Counted from the first letter of the stretch, positions 1-9,377 are shown. The stretch: DNA of 64,000 nt from Fictibacillus phosphorivorans (GCF_001629705.1 NZ_CP015378.1:1054001-1118000); one strand, 5' to 3'. Made by a program: numbers and translations. The notes: generated by a model from the letters alone, not told the origin.

Positions 1-344
1 CAGTGTCTATCGCTCAATCAAAATTTGAACCAAGCTTAAAGCCTTACGCTATTCTTTTGGAAGAAAAGACAGTTGGCTTTCTTATGTTCAATTCCATGAA
101 AGAAGAATTAGATGGGTATTGGATTTATCGAATTATGATCGATAAAAATTATCAGCAAAAAGGAATTGGCAAAATCGCCACCCAATTAATGATTGATGAG
201 ATGAAGACTTTATTAGATGCTAAAGTAATTGTAGTAGGGTATCATCCTGAAAATAAAGGCGCTCATCAATTGTATGAAAGCTTAGGCTTTGTTGATAAAG
301 GTGATAGATTTGGCAAGGAAATGGCAGTTGTATTAGAGGTATAA
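1..344 (+). CDS. GNAT family N-acetyltransferase, 5' end outside window (PaiA/BltD-like)
   Basis: The C-terminal part of a GNAT acetyltransferase, which moves an acetyl group from acetyl-CoA to an amine. The visible 113 or so codons contain the acetyl-CoA loop QQKGIGKIA and the late motif NKGAHQLYESLGF. Members of the spermine/spermidine acetyltransferase group (PaiA, BltD) are about 150 residues and carry a YSIAQSKFEP-like segment before this point, so the GTG at position 3 is probably an internal Val codon and the true start lies upstream of the window. The polyamine substrate is inferred from that resemblance only. A strong terminator follows. Confidence 0.8.
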   Translation, partial: VSIAQSKFEPSLKPYAILLEEKTVGFLMFNSMKEELDGYWIYRIMIDKNYQQKGIGKIATQLMIDEMKTLLDAKVIVVGYHPENKGAHQLYESLGFVDKGDRFGKEMAVVLEV

Positions 345-452
345 TACATATAGGGTGTTGGCAAAAACTTCTGAAATCTTAACTTACCCACAAATTTTTA
401 GTAATTTCTTTCGAATAATTAATGTTGAGTATATAAAAGTTTCAAAATGGTT

Positions 453-484
453 GAACTCTAATCTTCGTTAGAGTTCTTTTTGTT
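453..484 (+). terminator. Intrinsic terminator after the GNAT gene
   Basis: A 9-bp perfect stem (GAACTCTAA/TTAGAGTTC) with a 6-nt loop is followed by a T-rich tract. It separates the truncated GNAT from the YrrS-like gene. Confidence 0.8.
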
Positions 485-534
485 TTGTTTCATCACGAGA
501 GGGAACGTTTGATATGAAGGAGTGAATACAATAG

Positions 535-1173
535 ATGAGAAGATCAGAACGCAAGAAGTCAAACAAGAGAAATGTCGTTTTATTCAGTGCGTTAGGAGCT
601 GTTCTTTTAGCCCTATTATTCTTGCCAAAAGATGCGCTATTAATGGGCAGTGAAGAAGAGCCGAAGAAAGAGGAAACAAATAAAGAACCAAAACATAAAG
701 TGGTAAAACTTCAACCTGATAACGAAAGTGCTTATGAAGACGAGGAACGTGAAAAGAAAGAAGCTGACAATCAGGATAAGACCAAGAAACAAGAACCTTC
801 TGAAGAGATTGGCATAGATCCTGAAAAAGAAGCAGACAAAAAGACAAAAGCAGAAAAAGCTGAAGCAGAAAAGAAAAAACAACAAGCTTCAGGAGATAAA
901 CCTGTTTTAAACGAGCCAATCGGTACTTCTCAAACAGGCACTCATACGTCAAGTTATGATGAAGGCAGCGTGGATTGGAATGAAAAACTGAAAGCGATTC
1001 GTCTTGCTACAGGTCTTGATGAAAACATGACTGTGTGGAAGATTGCTAACGGTGGTGGACCACAGAAATCAATTGCAGAAGTAAGTCCGAACAAAAAGCC
1101 TAATGAAAAATATACGGTTAACCTTGAATGGGTGGATGAAAAAGGCTGGATGGTAACGAGTGTTCAGAAGTAG
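535..1173 (+). CDS. yrrS: YrrS-like DUF1510 family membrane-anchored protein
   Basis: A 212-residue protein with a short basic N-terminus, one transmembrane anchor (about residues 14-33), a long charged Lys/Glu-rich linker (40-140) and a C-terminal globular domain (about 148-212). The C-terminal pattern (VDWNEKLKAIRLATGL, TVWKIANGGGPQ, VNLEWVDEKGW) is that of the DUF1510 domain of B. subtilis YrrS. In B. subtilis yrrS is neighbour to a penicillin-binding protein gene; no such gene is visible here. AAGGAG lies 12 nt before the ATG, a long spacing. A role at the outer membrane face or septum is inference. Confidence 0.75.
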   Translation: MRRSERKKSNKRNVVLFSALGAVLLALLFLPKDALLMGSEEEPKKEETNKEPKHKVVKLQPDNESAYEDEEREKKEADNQDKTKKQEPSEEIGIDPEKEADKKTKAEKAEAEKKKQQASGDKPVLNEPIGTSQTGTHTSSYDEGSVDWNEKLKAIRLATGLDENMTVWKIANGGGPQKSIAEVSPNKKPNEKYTVNLEWVDEKGWMVTSVQK

Positions 1174-1183
1174 TTTCTGAAGA

Positions 1184-1288
1184 AGTGGACAGTAAAATGT
1201 TGAAACTGGACAGTAAATGAAGATAACTGGACAGTAAAACCTCAAAAGTGGACAGTATTTTGTATGAACTGGACAGTAAATCTTTTTC
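1184..1288. repeat. 21-bp-period array 1 (5 units, core A[G/C]TGGACAGT)
   Basis: Five units start exactly at 1184, 1205, 1226, 1247 and 1268. Each unit has a conserved 10-bp core, A(G/C)TGGACAGT, followed by 11 variable, mostly A/T-rich bases. There is no insertion or deletion between units. The array starts 10 bp after the yrrS stop and precedes a bidirectional terminator between convergent genes. It is one of four arrays in this window with the same period and different cores. Function unknown. Confidence 0.9.
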
Positions 1289-1318
1289 TTACAATCGATA
1301 CACCACAACATTCTAAAG

Positions 1319-1370
1319 AAAAGCTGGCTCAGCGCGTTCAATTTGAACGATTTGCTGTGCCAGCTTTTTC
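1319..1370. terminator. Bidirectional terminator between yrrS-like gene and methyltransferase
   Basis: The arms AAAGCTGGC and GCCAGCTTT enclose an inner GTTCAATTTGAAC palindrome. A T-run follows on the plus strand and a T-rich tract on the minus strand, as expected between convergent genes. Confidence 0.7.
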
Positions 1371-1376
1371 ATTTAC

Positions 1377-2138
1377 TTACTTTTTCTTCGCTTTTATTAG
1401 AAAACGGTGCTGTTTCACTTCAAAGTATCCATTTAATTGAATGTGTTCATGAATGTTATGGAGTTCATCAATAGAATCATTTAGTTTAAAATCTGGCACC
1501 TGCCAAGGTATGGCATCTAAATAATACAGCAGGGCACCCATATCATAAAAACGCTGAACAGGAAATTCTTCTTTTGACTCCAATACCTCAAATCCATTTT
1601 CTCGCAGTTCATTTTCAGCAAAACGCAAATTCCAATGTGAAAATTCCTCATTAATAGGATAGCCAAGACATGTATTAATTTCAGCACAATCTGAACCACC
1701 AACCTGTTGTGTAAGAAAAATCCCGCCATCTGTTAATGTACGTTTTACTTCATGTGGAGAGTAGGATTCGTGTTTATTAATGATAAGGTCAAACGTATGA
1801 TCTTCAAAAGGAAGAAGATCGTCCTCGTCGATTTGAAACACTTTCACACCAAGAGGTTCAAGACGTTCTTTTGCGATTGGAACGTTTGGAAGATATCCTT
1901 CTGTTGCACAAACTACTGCTGGAAATGGTTGAAGCTTAGACAAAAGTTCTCCACCTCCAGTGCCCATGTCAAGTATCGATGACACTTTTCCGATGAGCGG
2001 GGTCACCATACTGCCATATGACCAAGAAAGCATTCCACTTGCCATTCGACCAGATTCAGTTATATATGAAAAATCCCACCCTGAGAATGGTTTCTCAACT
2101 TCTTTAATATACATATCAAAATCTACATCATTTTTCAT
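1377..2138 (-). CDS. Class I SAM-dependent methyltransferase
   Basis: A 253-residue protein with a Rossmann-type SAM-binding core: motif I is ILDMGTGGGE (about residues 54-63), followed by an acidic strand end and LPFEDHTFDLIIN, the usual post-II/motif IV region of class I methyltransferases. The substrate cannot be told from sequence. The start has a clear GGAGGTG ribosome binding site. It is a single gene, convergent with the yrrS-like gene. Confidence 0.85.
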   Translation of the reverse strand: MKNDVDFDMYIKEVEKPFSGWDFSYITESGRMASGMLSWSYGSMVTPLIGKVSSILDMGTGGGELLSKLQPFPAVVCATEGYLPNVPIAKERLEPLGVKVFQIDEDDLLPFEDHTFDLIINKHESYSPHEVKRTLTDGGIFLTQQVGGSDCAEINTCLGYPINEEFSHWNLRFAENELRENGFEVLESKEEFPVQRFYDMGALLYYLDAIPWQVPDFKLNDSIDELHNIHEHIQLNGYFEVKQHRFLIKAKKK

Positions 2139-2604
2139 ACGTGCACCTCCAAAATTTTTATCTTTAAAAAATGAACTTACCTATTTTGTTGGAGGTCCTC
2201 TAGGATAATAGCCGTTTTATATCTCGTGCTCATAATGATTCATTATGTGTTCTCCTCATACCAGCATTAATGTCTTTTAAAAAAATTCTTCAAATCAATC
2301 CCATTTCCTTCCTAATCATAAAAAATAGAGGGGAATTTGTCGTGTTGTCGAAAATAGGCAAAGAAGTAAGAATGAGAATATGGGGAGGGTATTATGACAC
2401 ATCACGCTATGAAAATGTACGTTTATCACGTATAGACAAACGACGAGCTATTCAATTGGTAATCAGCAATTAGAAATGAAGTGTATCACCACACAGTGCA
2501 GAGTGTTACCCCAACCATCTCGAAATTAGTTTCATATATGTACATCGTTTCAAGAATAATTGCATCTTAAAGCTCTACACATACCATTCATCATGGAGAG
2601 ATAA
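2139..2604. other. Intergenic region of 466 bp with no supported gene
   Basis: It lies between divergent genes, so promoters for both should be here. It also holds an open frame at 2270-2473 that lacks a ribosome binding site and recognisable similarity. I see no convincing RNA structure or repeat. Confidence 0.5.
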
Positions 2605-3309
2605 ATGAAGAAAATAGTAATATACACGAGTTTTGTAATCATCTTATTGATCGGATTGGCATACAGCGGTTTAAAGTTAAGCAGTTCGAGAGACTTTCAA
2701 TTTTTCGGAGGTTTAGTAACAAGGGCAGATACTTCTGAAAAAGTAGTCGCCTTAACGTTTGATGATGGACCTACAGATCAAACAGATGAAATCTTAACGA
2801 TATTAAAAGAAGAGGAAGTTAAAGCCACTTTTTTTGTAACTGGGAGAGAGGTTGAAGAGAACCTGAAAGAAGCAAAAGAAATAGTTGCAGAAGGACATGA
2901 GCTCGGAAACCATTCCTATTCTCATGAGCGAATGGTTTTGAAAACTCCGTCTTTTATTCGTAATGAGATTGAGTCAACAGATAAGCTGATCCGCAAAGCT
3001 GGATATGAGGGGAAGATTCAGTTTCGTCCACCATATGGAAAAAAGTTAATTGGACTTCCGTACTACTTGAATAAACATGATCGAAAAACCATTCTTTGGA
3101 ACATAGAGCCAGAAACCTATCCAGAAATAGCATCAGATTCTACAAAAATAGTAAAGCATGTTAGTGAAAATATTCAGCCTGGTTCAATCATTCTGTTGCA
3201 TGTGATGTATGATAGCCGCCGAGAATCGATGAAATCTGTAAAGGGAATCATTCAGGAGTTGAAGGGAAAGGGATATACCTTTAAAACGGTGTCTGAACTG
3301 GTTGAATAA
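2605..3309 (+). CDS. Polysaccharide deacetylase family protein (NodB domain)
   Basis: A 234-residue extracytoplasmic enzyme of carbohydrate esterase family 4, which removes acetyl groups from peptidoglycan or related sugars. An N-terminal membrane segment (about 4-22) precedes the NodB domain. Motifs: TFDDGP (51-56, catalytic base and metal Asp), GNHSYSH (101-107, metal His pair), RPPYG (141-145) and a late LLHV. Several homologues act in spore cortex or cell-wall modification; which applies here is unknown. The start is an ATG preceded by GGAGAG. Confidence 0.9.
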   Translation: MKKIVIYTSFVIILLIGLAYSGLKLSSSRDFQFFGGLVTRADTSEKVVALTFDDGPTDQTDEILTILKEEEVKATFFVTGREVEENLKEAKEIVAEGHELGNHSYSHERMVLKTPSFIRNEIESTDKLIRKAGYEGKIQFRPPYGKKLIGLPYYLNKHDRKTILWNIEPETYPEIASDSTKIVKHVSENIQPGSIILLHVMYDSRRESMKSVKGIIQELKGKGYTFKTVSELVE

Positions 3310-3343
3310 AAATAGAGGAGCTCACCTTTTTCAGTGGCTCCTC
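3307..3343 (-). terminator. Terminator of the UspA gene (minus strand)
   Basis: The stem GAGGAGC/GCTCCTC is followed on the minus strand by CTATTTTT, just past the uspA-like stop. Confidence 0.65.
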
Positions 3344-3357
3344 ATTCTAAACCAATA

Positions 3358-3810
3358 TTATTTGGAAACAAGTACAGGTTGATGTGCGTTAGAAACTACT
3401 TTTTGACTAACGCTTCCTAAGAAAAACTTTTTAAATCCGCTATGGCCCCGATTACCGATGACGATGAGATCGATGTTATGGCTATCCGCATATCCACAAA
3501 TCGTGGTAGTTGGATCACCGTGCAAAATGGCTGACGTTGTCTTTATATCAGGATCAACACGTCCTAACGCTCTGTTTAGGATTTCTTCGCCATGACTTTG
3601 CTCCAAAATTTCCGCTTTTTGTACTTCGACAGTCGAACTCGCAACACCGCCTGGGTGAACACCACCGTATAACGGCAGAGCCATTTCATTGGTCACATAA
3701 AGCAACGTTAAATCAGCACCCGTGTGCCGTGCAATCTCATTTCCGTTATGAAGAGCCGTAAAACTTCCTTCAGAGCCGTCAAAAGCAACCAGAATCTTGG
3801 TATACAACAT
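3358..3810 (-). CDS. Universal stress protein UspA family
   Basis: A 150-residue UspA-fold protein. It opens with KILVAFDGSEGS and carries the ATP-binding signature G-x2-G-x9-G-S (GNRG...FLGSVSQ) near residues 118-135, so it belongs to the nucleotide-binding class. AAAGGAG lies 9 nt from the ATG at 3810 and 6 nt from a GTG at 3813; I prefer the ATG. Divergent from the ECF41 unit, with about 160 bp between. Stress function is from the family only. Confidence 0.9.
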   Translation of the reverse strand: MLYTKILVAFDGSEGSFTALHNGNEIARHTGADLTLLYVTNEMALPLYGGVHPGGVASSTVEVQKAEILEQSHGEEILNRALGRVDPDIKTTSAILHGDPTTTICGYADSHNIDLIVIGNRGHSGFKKFFLGSVSQKVVSNAHQPVLVSK

Positions 3811-3912
3811 CACGTTGATCTCCTTTCTTGCAGATTTGGCAACTTGTAGAAAACGGTCACCTTATAAAACCTTTACCCCTTGAAATTTTACGTAAACAAA
3901 ATACAGACTTTC

Positions 3913-3939
3913 TGTCACAAAGTAAAAGTCAGTTTCGTC
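3913..3939 (+). promoter_or_regulatory. ECF41-type sigma factor promoter
   Basis: TGTCACA at 3913-3919, exactly 16 bp, then CGTC at 3936-3939. This is the published ECF41 target consensus (TGTCACA-N16-CGTC). It sits 33 bp before the oxidoreductase gene whose operon also encodes an ECF41 sigma factor, so autoregulation is the simple reading. Confidence 0.85.
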
Positions 3940-3971
3940 ATGTTTGTAAAATCAGAAAGTGGTGATGATAC

Positions 3972-5261
3972 ATGAATACATTTGATGTGGCGATTGTTGG
4001 TGGTGGTATTGCCGGTTTGACGTCTGCGGTGTATTTAGCACAAGCAGGAAAGTCTGTCTTAGTACTTGAGAAAGCTAGCCAATTAGGAGGTCGTGCACAA
4101 ACCATCTCTAAAAACGGAGCACTATTCAACTTAGGTGGGCATGCATTATATAGAGGAGGAGCAGCTGAAGAGATTTTAAATGAGTTAGAAGTAAATGTAT
4201 CTGGAGGAGTTCCTGATACCAATGGATACGCGATCTGGAATGATAAACTTTTTGAACTGCCAGGATCATTAGGAGCAATGGTCAAAACAAAACTTTTAAC
4301 ATGGTCTAATAAGACGGAATTGGTAAGAGTTATGTTAAAGCTAAAAACGATTGACGCTGCATCGATTCCTCACATGAGTTTACGAGATTGGGCTGAGAAA
4401 GAAATTAAAAATCCCATGGTCCGTAACATCTTTTACGCATTGACCAGAACATCAACATATTGCATAGATTACGATCAGCTATTAGCGAATGCAGCTATCC
4501 AACAAGTTCAACAAGGTCTGAAAGGAGTCCTTTATGTAAACAATGGTTGGCAATTCATCGTAGAAAGTCTTCGCAATAAGGCTTTGACTGCTGGAGTAAC
4601 CATTTATACAAACAAGAAGATTTCTTCTATTGATTATGGAATTACACATCAACTCTTCTGTTCAGATGGAGAAACCTTCGAAGTTTCAAATGTCCTACTA
4701 ACAACAGGACCTGAGCAATCAATGAAACTGGTGAAGAATGCAGAAGGGACATTACTAGAAAAGTGGAATCAACAAGCTTCTCCCATATATGCTGTATGCC
4801 TAGACGTAGCTTTGAAAAAACTCCCTAAATCAAATCATCACTTTGCTATAGGAATCGATCAGCATATTCTGTTCTCTAATCACTCTCGAGCGTGCTCATT
4901 AAGCGACGATGGGAAGAATGTTATTCAATTAATAAAATATTTAGGAACGAATCAAGAGGGCAGTGCAGATTGTCATAAAAAAGAGCTTGAATGTTTTCTG
5001 GATCTCATGCAGCCGGGATGGAGAAAAGAACTTGTCGCTCAGCAGTTTTTACCAAGAATGATAGTAATGCAAGACATGACCAGCATCAAAGACATTCGAT
5101 ATTTTGGTCCGAGTATCCCCGAAATACCGGGACTCTACATTGCAGGAGACGGGGCAGGACATGGAGAAATGTTGGTGGACGCAGCATTTGCTAGTGCTAA
5201 AAGAGCAGCAAGAGCTATTGAACAGAATACAGGATTAAATCGTTTGCGAAAGGAGGCTTAA
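3972..5261 (+). CDS. FAD-dependent oxidoreductase (CrtI/protoporphyrinogen-oxidase-like), ECF41 target
   Basis: A 429-residue flavoprotein. The N-terminal dinucleotide fold VAIVGGGIAGLTSAVYLA is followed by E34 and the LGGRAQT loop, and the C-terminal FAD motif is GLYIAGDGAGHGEMLVDAAF. The overall layout matches the NAD(P)/FAD amine oxidase-phytoene desaturase superfamily. The substrate is not predictable. It is the first gene behind an ECF41 promoter and lies 3 bp before the sigma factor gene. ECF41 units are typically paired with an oxidoreductase, carboxymuconolactone decarboxylase or epimerase gene, which this satisfies. Confidence 0.85.
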   Translation: MNTFDVAIVGGGIAGLTSAVYLAQAGKSVLVLEKASQLGGRAQTISKNGALFNLGGHALYRGGAAEEILNELEVNVSGGVPDTNGYAIWNDKLFELPGSLGAMVKTKLLTWSNKTELVRVMLKLKTIDAASIPHMSLRDWAEKEIKNPMVRNIFYALTRTSTYCIDYDQLLANAAIQQVQQGLKGVLYVNNGWQFIVESLRNKALTAGVTIYTNKKISSIDYGITHQLFCSDGETFEVSNVLLTTGPEQSMKLVKNAEGTLLEKWNQQASPIYAVCLDVALKKLPKSNHHFAIGIDQHILFSNHSRACSLSDDGKNVIQLIKYLGTNQEGSADCHKKELECFLDLMQPGWRKELVAQQFLPRMIVMQDMTSIKDIRYFGPSIPEIPGLYIAGDGAGHGEMLVDAAFASAKRAARAIEQNTGLNRLRKEA

Positions 5262-5264
5262 TGG

Positions 5265-6131
5265 ATGAACGATGTCCAAACCGAGCTTCTATTTACCACG
5301 TATAAACCTCTCTTGTTTTCTTTAGCATATAGAATGCTAGGAAGTGTGCAAGATGCGGAAGATATCGTGCAAGATGCGTATATTATTTGGAGTGAACAAG
5401 AAATAAATCTTGTTCAGAACGCAAAAGCTTATCTTTGTAAAATCGTGACGAATCGGTGTTTAGATCTGCTTAGGTCTGCACGAAAACAACGAGAAACATA
5501 TGTAGGACCTTGGCTTCCAGAGCCATTATTAGCAGAGAATAAAGAAGACCCGGCGTCACAATATGTAATGAAAGAATCACTTTCTACCGCATATTTACTC
5601 TTATTAGAGCAGCTATCAGAAACGGAACGTGCTGTATTTTTACTTCGTGAAGTTCTTGAGTATGATTATCGTTTTATCTCAGAGATGGTAGGAAAGAGTA
5701 GTTCAAACTGCAGACAAATTTTTCACCGTGCGAAAAAGGCAATAGGCAATCATACGACTTCTACGTTGTCACATCCAAAAGCTTCCGCATTAACTGAACA
5801 GTTTGTAGCGGCAATAGTTTCAGGAAATGTAAGTAATCTATTAAATCTGCTTGCCGTAGATGCAAAGCTGATTTCAGATGGCGGAGGGAAAATCAAAGCT
5901 GCTCTCGTTCCAATCCTTGGAGCAGATCGAATCTCACGCTTTTATATGGGAATCATGGCAAAAACAAAAGAAGACATCTCATTTAAATATACGAATGTGA
6001 ACGGCGAACCAGGCATTGTATTGTATGTAGAACAACAAGTATTTGGTGTTCTATCCTTACAGATTAAGAATGACTTAATACAAACGATATATTGGGTAGT
6101 AAACCCTGACAAACTTACTCACATTACGTAA
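5265..6131 (+). CDS. sigJ: ECF41 family RNA polymerase sigma factor with fused C-terminal regulatory domain (SigJ-like)
   Basis: A 288-residue sigma factor with region 2 (about 10-75, including the -10 recognition segment AEDIVQDAY) and region 4 (about 110-160), then a SnoaL-like C-terminal domain (about 172-288). The two ECF41 diagnostic motifs are present: DGGGK at 205-209 and NPDKL at 280-284. In studied members this domain replaces an anti-sigma factor and tunes activity. It follows the oxidoreductase with a 3-bp gap and an AAGGAGG site. It probably drives the promoter at 3913-3939. The activating signal is unknown. Confidence 0.92.
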   Translation: MNDVQTELLFTTYKPLLFSLAYRMLGSVQDAEDIVQDAYIIWSEQEINLVQNAKAYLCKIVTNRCLDLLRSARKQRETYVGPWLPEPLLAENKEDPASQYVMKESLSTAYLLLLEQLSETERAVFLLREVLEYDYRFISEMVGKSSSNCRQIFHRAKKAIGNHTTSTLSHPKASALTEQFVAAIVSGNVSNLLNLLAVDAKLISDGGGKIKAALVPILGADRISRFYMGIMAKTKEDISFKYTNVNGEPGIVLYVEQQVFGVLSLQIKNDLIQTIYWVVNPDKLTHIT

Positions 6132-6151
6132 CGGATACTCGGAGGTACACT

Positions 6152-6715
6152 TTGAAACCAATTTTAATGAATTTCCCAACTGAATTTTCAACAGATCGGC
6201 TGTTAATCCGTATGCCGAAGCCTGGAGATGGCAAAGCGATGTTTGAAGCTATTCATGCTTCACTGGACGAGTTAAAGCCGTGGCTTCCGTTTGCACATTT
6301 GGAACAAACAGAGGAAGACGTAGAAATAAATATTCGAGAAGCGCATCTGAAATTTTTAAGCAGGGAAGATCTGCGGTTGCTCGTATTTTTAAAAGAGAGC
6401 GGGAAGTTGATTGCTTCATCAGGACTACACCGTATCAATTGGGAGATTCCAAAGTTCGAAATCGGTTATTGGATTGATAGTCGCTATACTGGAAAAGGAT
6501 ATATGACAGAAGCTGTTCAAGGAATTACCGAGTTTGCTGCTGTTGAGCTTAAAGCACGTCGAATTGAGATTCGCTGCGATACCCAAAATGTTAAAAGTGC
6601 AGCCATCCCTGAACGGTTAGGATTTACATTGGAAGGAATTCTGCGCAATGATTCATTGGAGATTGGTTCATCAACAAATCTTCGAGATACTAGTGTTTAT
6701 GCGAAGATTTTTTAA
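6152..6715 (+). CDS. GNAT family N-acetyltransferase (RimJ/RimL type)
   Basis: A 187-residue acetyltransferase of the RimJ/RimL type. The start is TTG, with CGGAGGT 6 nt upstream. Family features: TDRLLIRMPKPGDG at the N-terminus, GYWIDSRYTGKGYMTEAV (acetyl-CoA loop R/T-x-x-G-x-G/Y) and NVKSAAIPERLGF near the end. These proteins acetylate N-terminal amines of ribosomal proteins or small amines. It lies 20 bp after the sigma gene and may be in the same transcript. Confidence 0.85.
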   Translation: MKPILMNFPTEFSTDRLLIRMPKPGDGKAMFEAIHASLDELKPWLPFAHLEQTEEDVEINIREAHLKFLSREDLRLLVFLKESGKLIASSGLHRINWEIPKFEIGYWIDSRYTGKGYMTEAVQGITEFAAVELKARRIEIRCDTQNVKSAAIPERLGFTLEGILRNDSLEIGSSTNLRDTSVYAKIF

Positions 6716-6729
6716 TAGGAGGAGCTACC

Positions 6730-7419
6730 TTGGTTAAAGCAGTCTTCTTTGATCTGTATGAAACGTTGATAACGGAATGGAAAGATGGACGAAAGAAAGC
6801 CAAGTATTCTATTGAATCTTTAGGGATAGATAAAAATATTTTTAAAGTAGAGTGGGACCTTAGAAGAGAGCTTAGAATGAATGGAACGTATCCAGATCAC
6901 CAGAGTGTGTTAAGAGATATTTTAGATTCACAAGGGATTGTACCAAACGTAGAAGCGATCGATCGTGTTCACCAAGAAAGAGTGGCAGCGAAGAGCATTC
7001 CTTTTCAAGAAATCGATCCTCAAGTGATAGAACTGCTTCAAACTTTAAAATCTAATGGTTTGAAGCTCGGTCTGATCTCAAATGCAGCTCCAGAAGAAGT
7101 GGTTGCCTGGGAAACGTGTAAGCTGGCAGATTATTTTGATGAAGTGATTTTTTCCTATGAGGTACGAGTAGCGAAACCGCAAAAAGAAATCTATCAAATG
7201 GCTTGTGAAAAGCTTGGTGTAACTCCGAAAGAATCTGTTTTTATTGGTGATGGAGGCTCCGACGAATTAAGAGGTGCAACAGAAGCAGGAATGACAGCAC
7301 TTCAAGCAACTTGGTTCTTACCGACCGCAATTAGTGATAGAATAACAGGTTATCCAAAGCTAGCAAAACCACAGGATTTACTGAGTCAAAAGAGTCTTAA
7401 ATTCATTACGGTCTATTAA
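6730..7419 (+). CDS. HAD family hydrolase (subfamily IA)
   Basis: A 229-residue haloacid-dehalogenase-superfamily protein. Motif I is FFDLYETL (Asp8 nucleophile), with Tyr10 where phosphatases usually have the general-acid Asp, a pattern typical of dehalogenase-like members. Motif II is LISNA, motif III the Lys in VAKPQKEIYQ, motif IV GDGGSDELRGA. The start is TTG after AGGAGG. It ends an apparent four-gene unit starting at 3972, closed by a strong terminator. Whether it is a phosphatase is doubtful given the motif I substitution. Confidence 0.85.
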   Translation: MVKAVFFDLYETLITEWKDGRKKAKYSIESLGIDKNIFKVEWDLRRELRMNGTYPDHQSVLRDILDSQGIVPNVEAIDRVHQERVAAKSIPFQEIDPQVIELLQTLKSNGLKLGLISNAAPEEVVAWETCKLADYFDEVIFSYEVRVAKPQKEIYQMACEKLGVTPKESVFIGDGGSDELRGATEAGMTALQATWFLPTAISDRITGYPKLAKPQDLLSQKSLKFITVY

Positions 7420-7457
7420 AAGAGAGCTAGTATTATCGTGCTAGCTCTCTTTTTTTT
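7419..7457 (+). terminator. Terminator of the ECF41 unit
   Basis: AGAGAGCTAG/CTAGCTCTCT stem, short loop, then eight T. Confidence 0.9.
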
Positions 7458-7652
7458 GCCCTGGAAATGACTGTTACAAATTTTAGGTAAAAAAGACTAC
7501 AAAGAAAATATGCCAACAGACACTATGAATTAATTTCCTATTTTTTACTCTAGTAACAACTAATTAACTTTCTGAAAATTCATATAAATAGAGTTTGAGA
7601 GGTGATATGATGTTGCAAACAAAGTAAATAAAAGGAAATTGGAGGCGTGACA

Positions 7653-9284
7653 ATGACAAAGAAGAAGTGGGTTGCAATGGGGATTGCGGCAACATTAATC
7701 GCAGGTGCGTTCGGGCCATCAGCTATGGCTGCCACAGAGCAAGTAAAGGTGAAAGTAAGCAGTGATTCTGGAACTCCAGCTTTTCTAGCAGGTAAGTTAT
7801 CTTCTAAATCAAAAGCTTCTGCACAAAAGGTACTGTTTGATTATGTGAACAGTCATAAATCGATCTTCAAACTAGGGAATTCAACAGCAGAAGATTCGTT
7901 CTCCATTTTAGAGAGTACAAAAGAAGCAAATGGGAATACGGTTTTAAGACTTCAGCAAGAATACAAAGGTGTTCCAGTTTGGGGTTATACGCAAGTAGCG
8001 CACATTAATAAAAACGGTGAACTTACCGTGGTCTCGGGTGAAGTTGCTCCAAATATGGACAAGCAGTCAAAATTGACGAATGCAAAGCAGATCACTGGCA
8101 AAAAAGCGGTAGGCATCGCAACGGCTGCACTTGGTCTAAAACCAGAATATGAGAAGAAGCCAAAAGCGGAAAAAATCGTACTGATGAAAGACGGCAAAGC
8201 GCATTTTGCGTATCTTGTAAACTTAAATTACTTAACTCCTGAGCCAGGGAACTGGAACTATTTTATTGATGCACAGTCAGGTGAGATCCTCAATCGGTAT
8301 AATGACATGCACGAAGTAACAGGAACGAACACGACTGGAACTGGAAAAGGTGTACTAGGTGATTCAAAAACACTGAACCTCACGCTATCCAGCGGAAAGT
8401 ATTATATGCAAGATAATACGCGTGGAAACGGAATCTTCACTTATGATATGAAGAACCGTACATTCCTGCCTGAATTCTTCTTGCCAGGAACGCTATACAG
8501 TGGAACGGATAATGTGTTCGACAGCTCATACGATCAAGCTGTCGTTGACGCTCATTACTTTGCTGGATTAACCTACGACTATTACAAAAATACACACGGA
8601 CGTAACTCGTATGATAATAGAGGAGCACAGATTAAATCGTCTGTTCACTTTAATAAAAACTACAATAATGCTTTCTGGAACGGTTCACAAATGGTATATG
8701 GCGACGGTGATGGAACGAACTTTATTGCCTTCTCTGGTGGCATTGATGTAGTCGCTCATGAATTAACGCATGCTGTAACTGATACGAGTTCAGATCTTGT
8801 CTACCAAAATGAGTCAGGTGCTTTAAATGAAGCGATGTCTGATGTTTTTGGCACATTAGTAGAGTACTATAACGGTAAAAATCCTGATTTTGAAATCGGT
8901 GAAGATGTATACACACCTGCAGTAGCAGGAGATGCTCTTCGTTCTATGTCAGATCCGGCGAAATACCAAGATCCTGATCACTATTCTGTTCGATATACGG
9001 GAACAGGAGACAACGGAGGGGTTCATATCAACAGCGGAATCATAAATAAAGCAGCATACCTTCTTAGCGAGGGCGGCAGTCACTATGGCGTTTCTGTTAC
9101 CGGAATCGGAAGGGACAAGCTAGGCGCGATCTTCTATCGTATGAACACGGTATATTTAACGTCATCTTCGAACTTCAGTCAGGCGAGAGCAGCGGCAGTC
9201 CAGTCTGCAACTGATCTATATGGTGCCTCGTCACAAGCTGTTACTTCGGTAAACCAAGCGTTTAATGCAGTAGGCATTCAATAA
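7653..9284 (+). CDS. Secreted M4 family neutral metalloprotease (bacillolysin/thermolysin type)
   Basis: A zinc endopeptidase precursor of 543 residues: Sec signal peptide (cleavage after SAMA), FTP and PepSY propeptide domains (to about 215), then the M4 catalytic domains. The zinc site is HELTH (about residues 369-373) with the third ligand in GALNEAMSD; the catalytic His is in [13 protein letters not shown] lies 6 nt upstream at 7647, but GGAGG ends one base before it, so the ATG at 7653 (7-nt spacing) is the better start. It acts outside the cell after self-processing. Expressed alone, with its own terminator. Confidence 0.95.
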   Translation: MTKKKWVAMGIAATLIAGAFGPSAMAATEQVKVKVSSDSGTPAFLAGKLSSKSKASAQKVLFDYVNSHKSIFKLGNSTAEDSFSILESTKEANGNTVLRLQQEYKGVPVWGYTQVAHINKNGELTVVSGEVAPNMDKQSKLTNAKQITGKKAVGIATAALGLKPEYEKKPKAEKIVLMKDGKAHFAYLVNLNYLTPEPGNWNYFIDAQSGEILNRYNDMHEVTGTNTTGTGKGVLGDSKTLNLTLSSGKYYMQDNTRGNGIFTYDMKNRTFLPEFFLPGTLYSGTDNVFDSSYDQAVVDAHYFAGLTYDYYKNTHGRNSYDNRGAQIKSSVHFNKNYNNAFWNGSQMVYGDGDGTNFIAFSGGIDVVAHELTHAVTDTSSDLVYQNESGALNEAMSDVFGTLVEYYNGKNPDFEIGEDVYTPAVAGDALRSMSDPAKYQDPDHYSVRYTGTGDNGGVHINSGIINKAAYLLSEGGSHYGVSVTGIGRDKLGAIFYRMNTVYLTSSSNFSQARAAAVQSATDLYGASSQAVTSVNQAFNAVGIQ

Positions 9285-9294
9285 ATATTGATGG

Positions 9295-9327
9295 AGCTAG
9301 AACCATGGTTGGTGGTTCTAGCTTTTT
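9295..9327 (+). terminator. Terminator of the M4 protease gene
   Basis: AGCTAGAACC/GGTTCTAGCT stem and six T, shortly after the protease stop. Confidence 0.9.
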
Positions 9328-9377
9328 TGATGAAGACACTTGAGGAAAATATCGAATGTTGACGATTACCGACTCGT

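Noticed and set aside
1069..1341. Minus-strand frame with YCPV-type heptads across array 1
   Set aside because: Same effect of a 21-bp period; it runs into the 3' end of the yrrS-like gene on the other strand and lacks a start signal.
2270..2473. 67-codon open frame between the methyltransferase and deacetylase genes
   Set aside because: No ribosome binding site, no recognisable family, and composition like the surrounding intergenic DNA.
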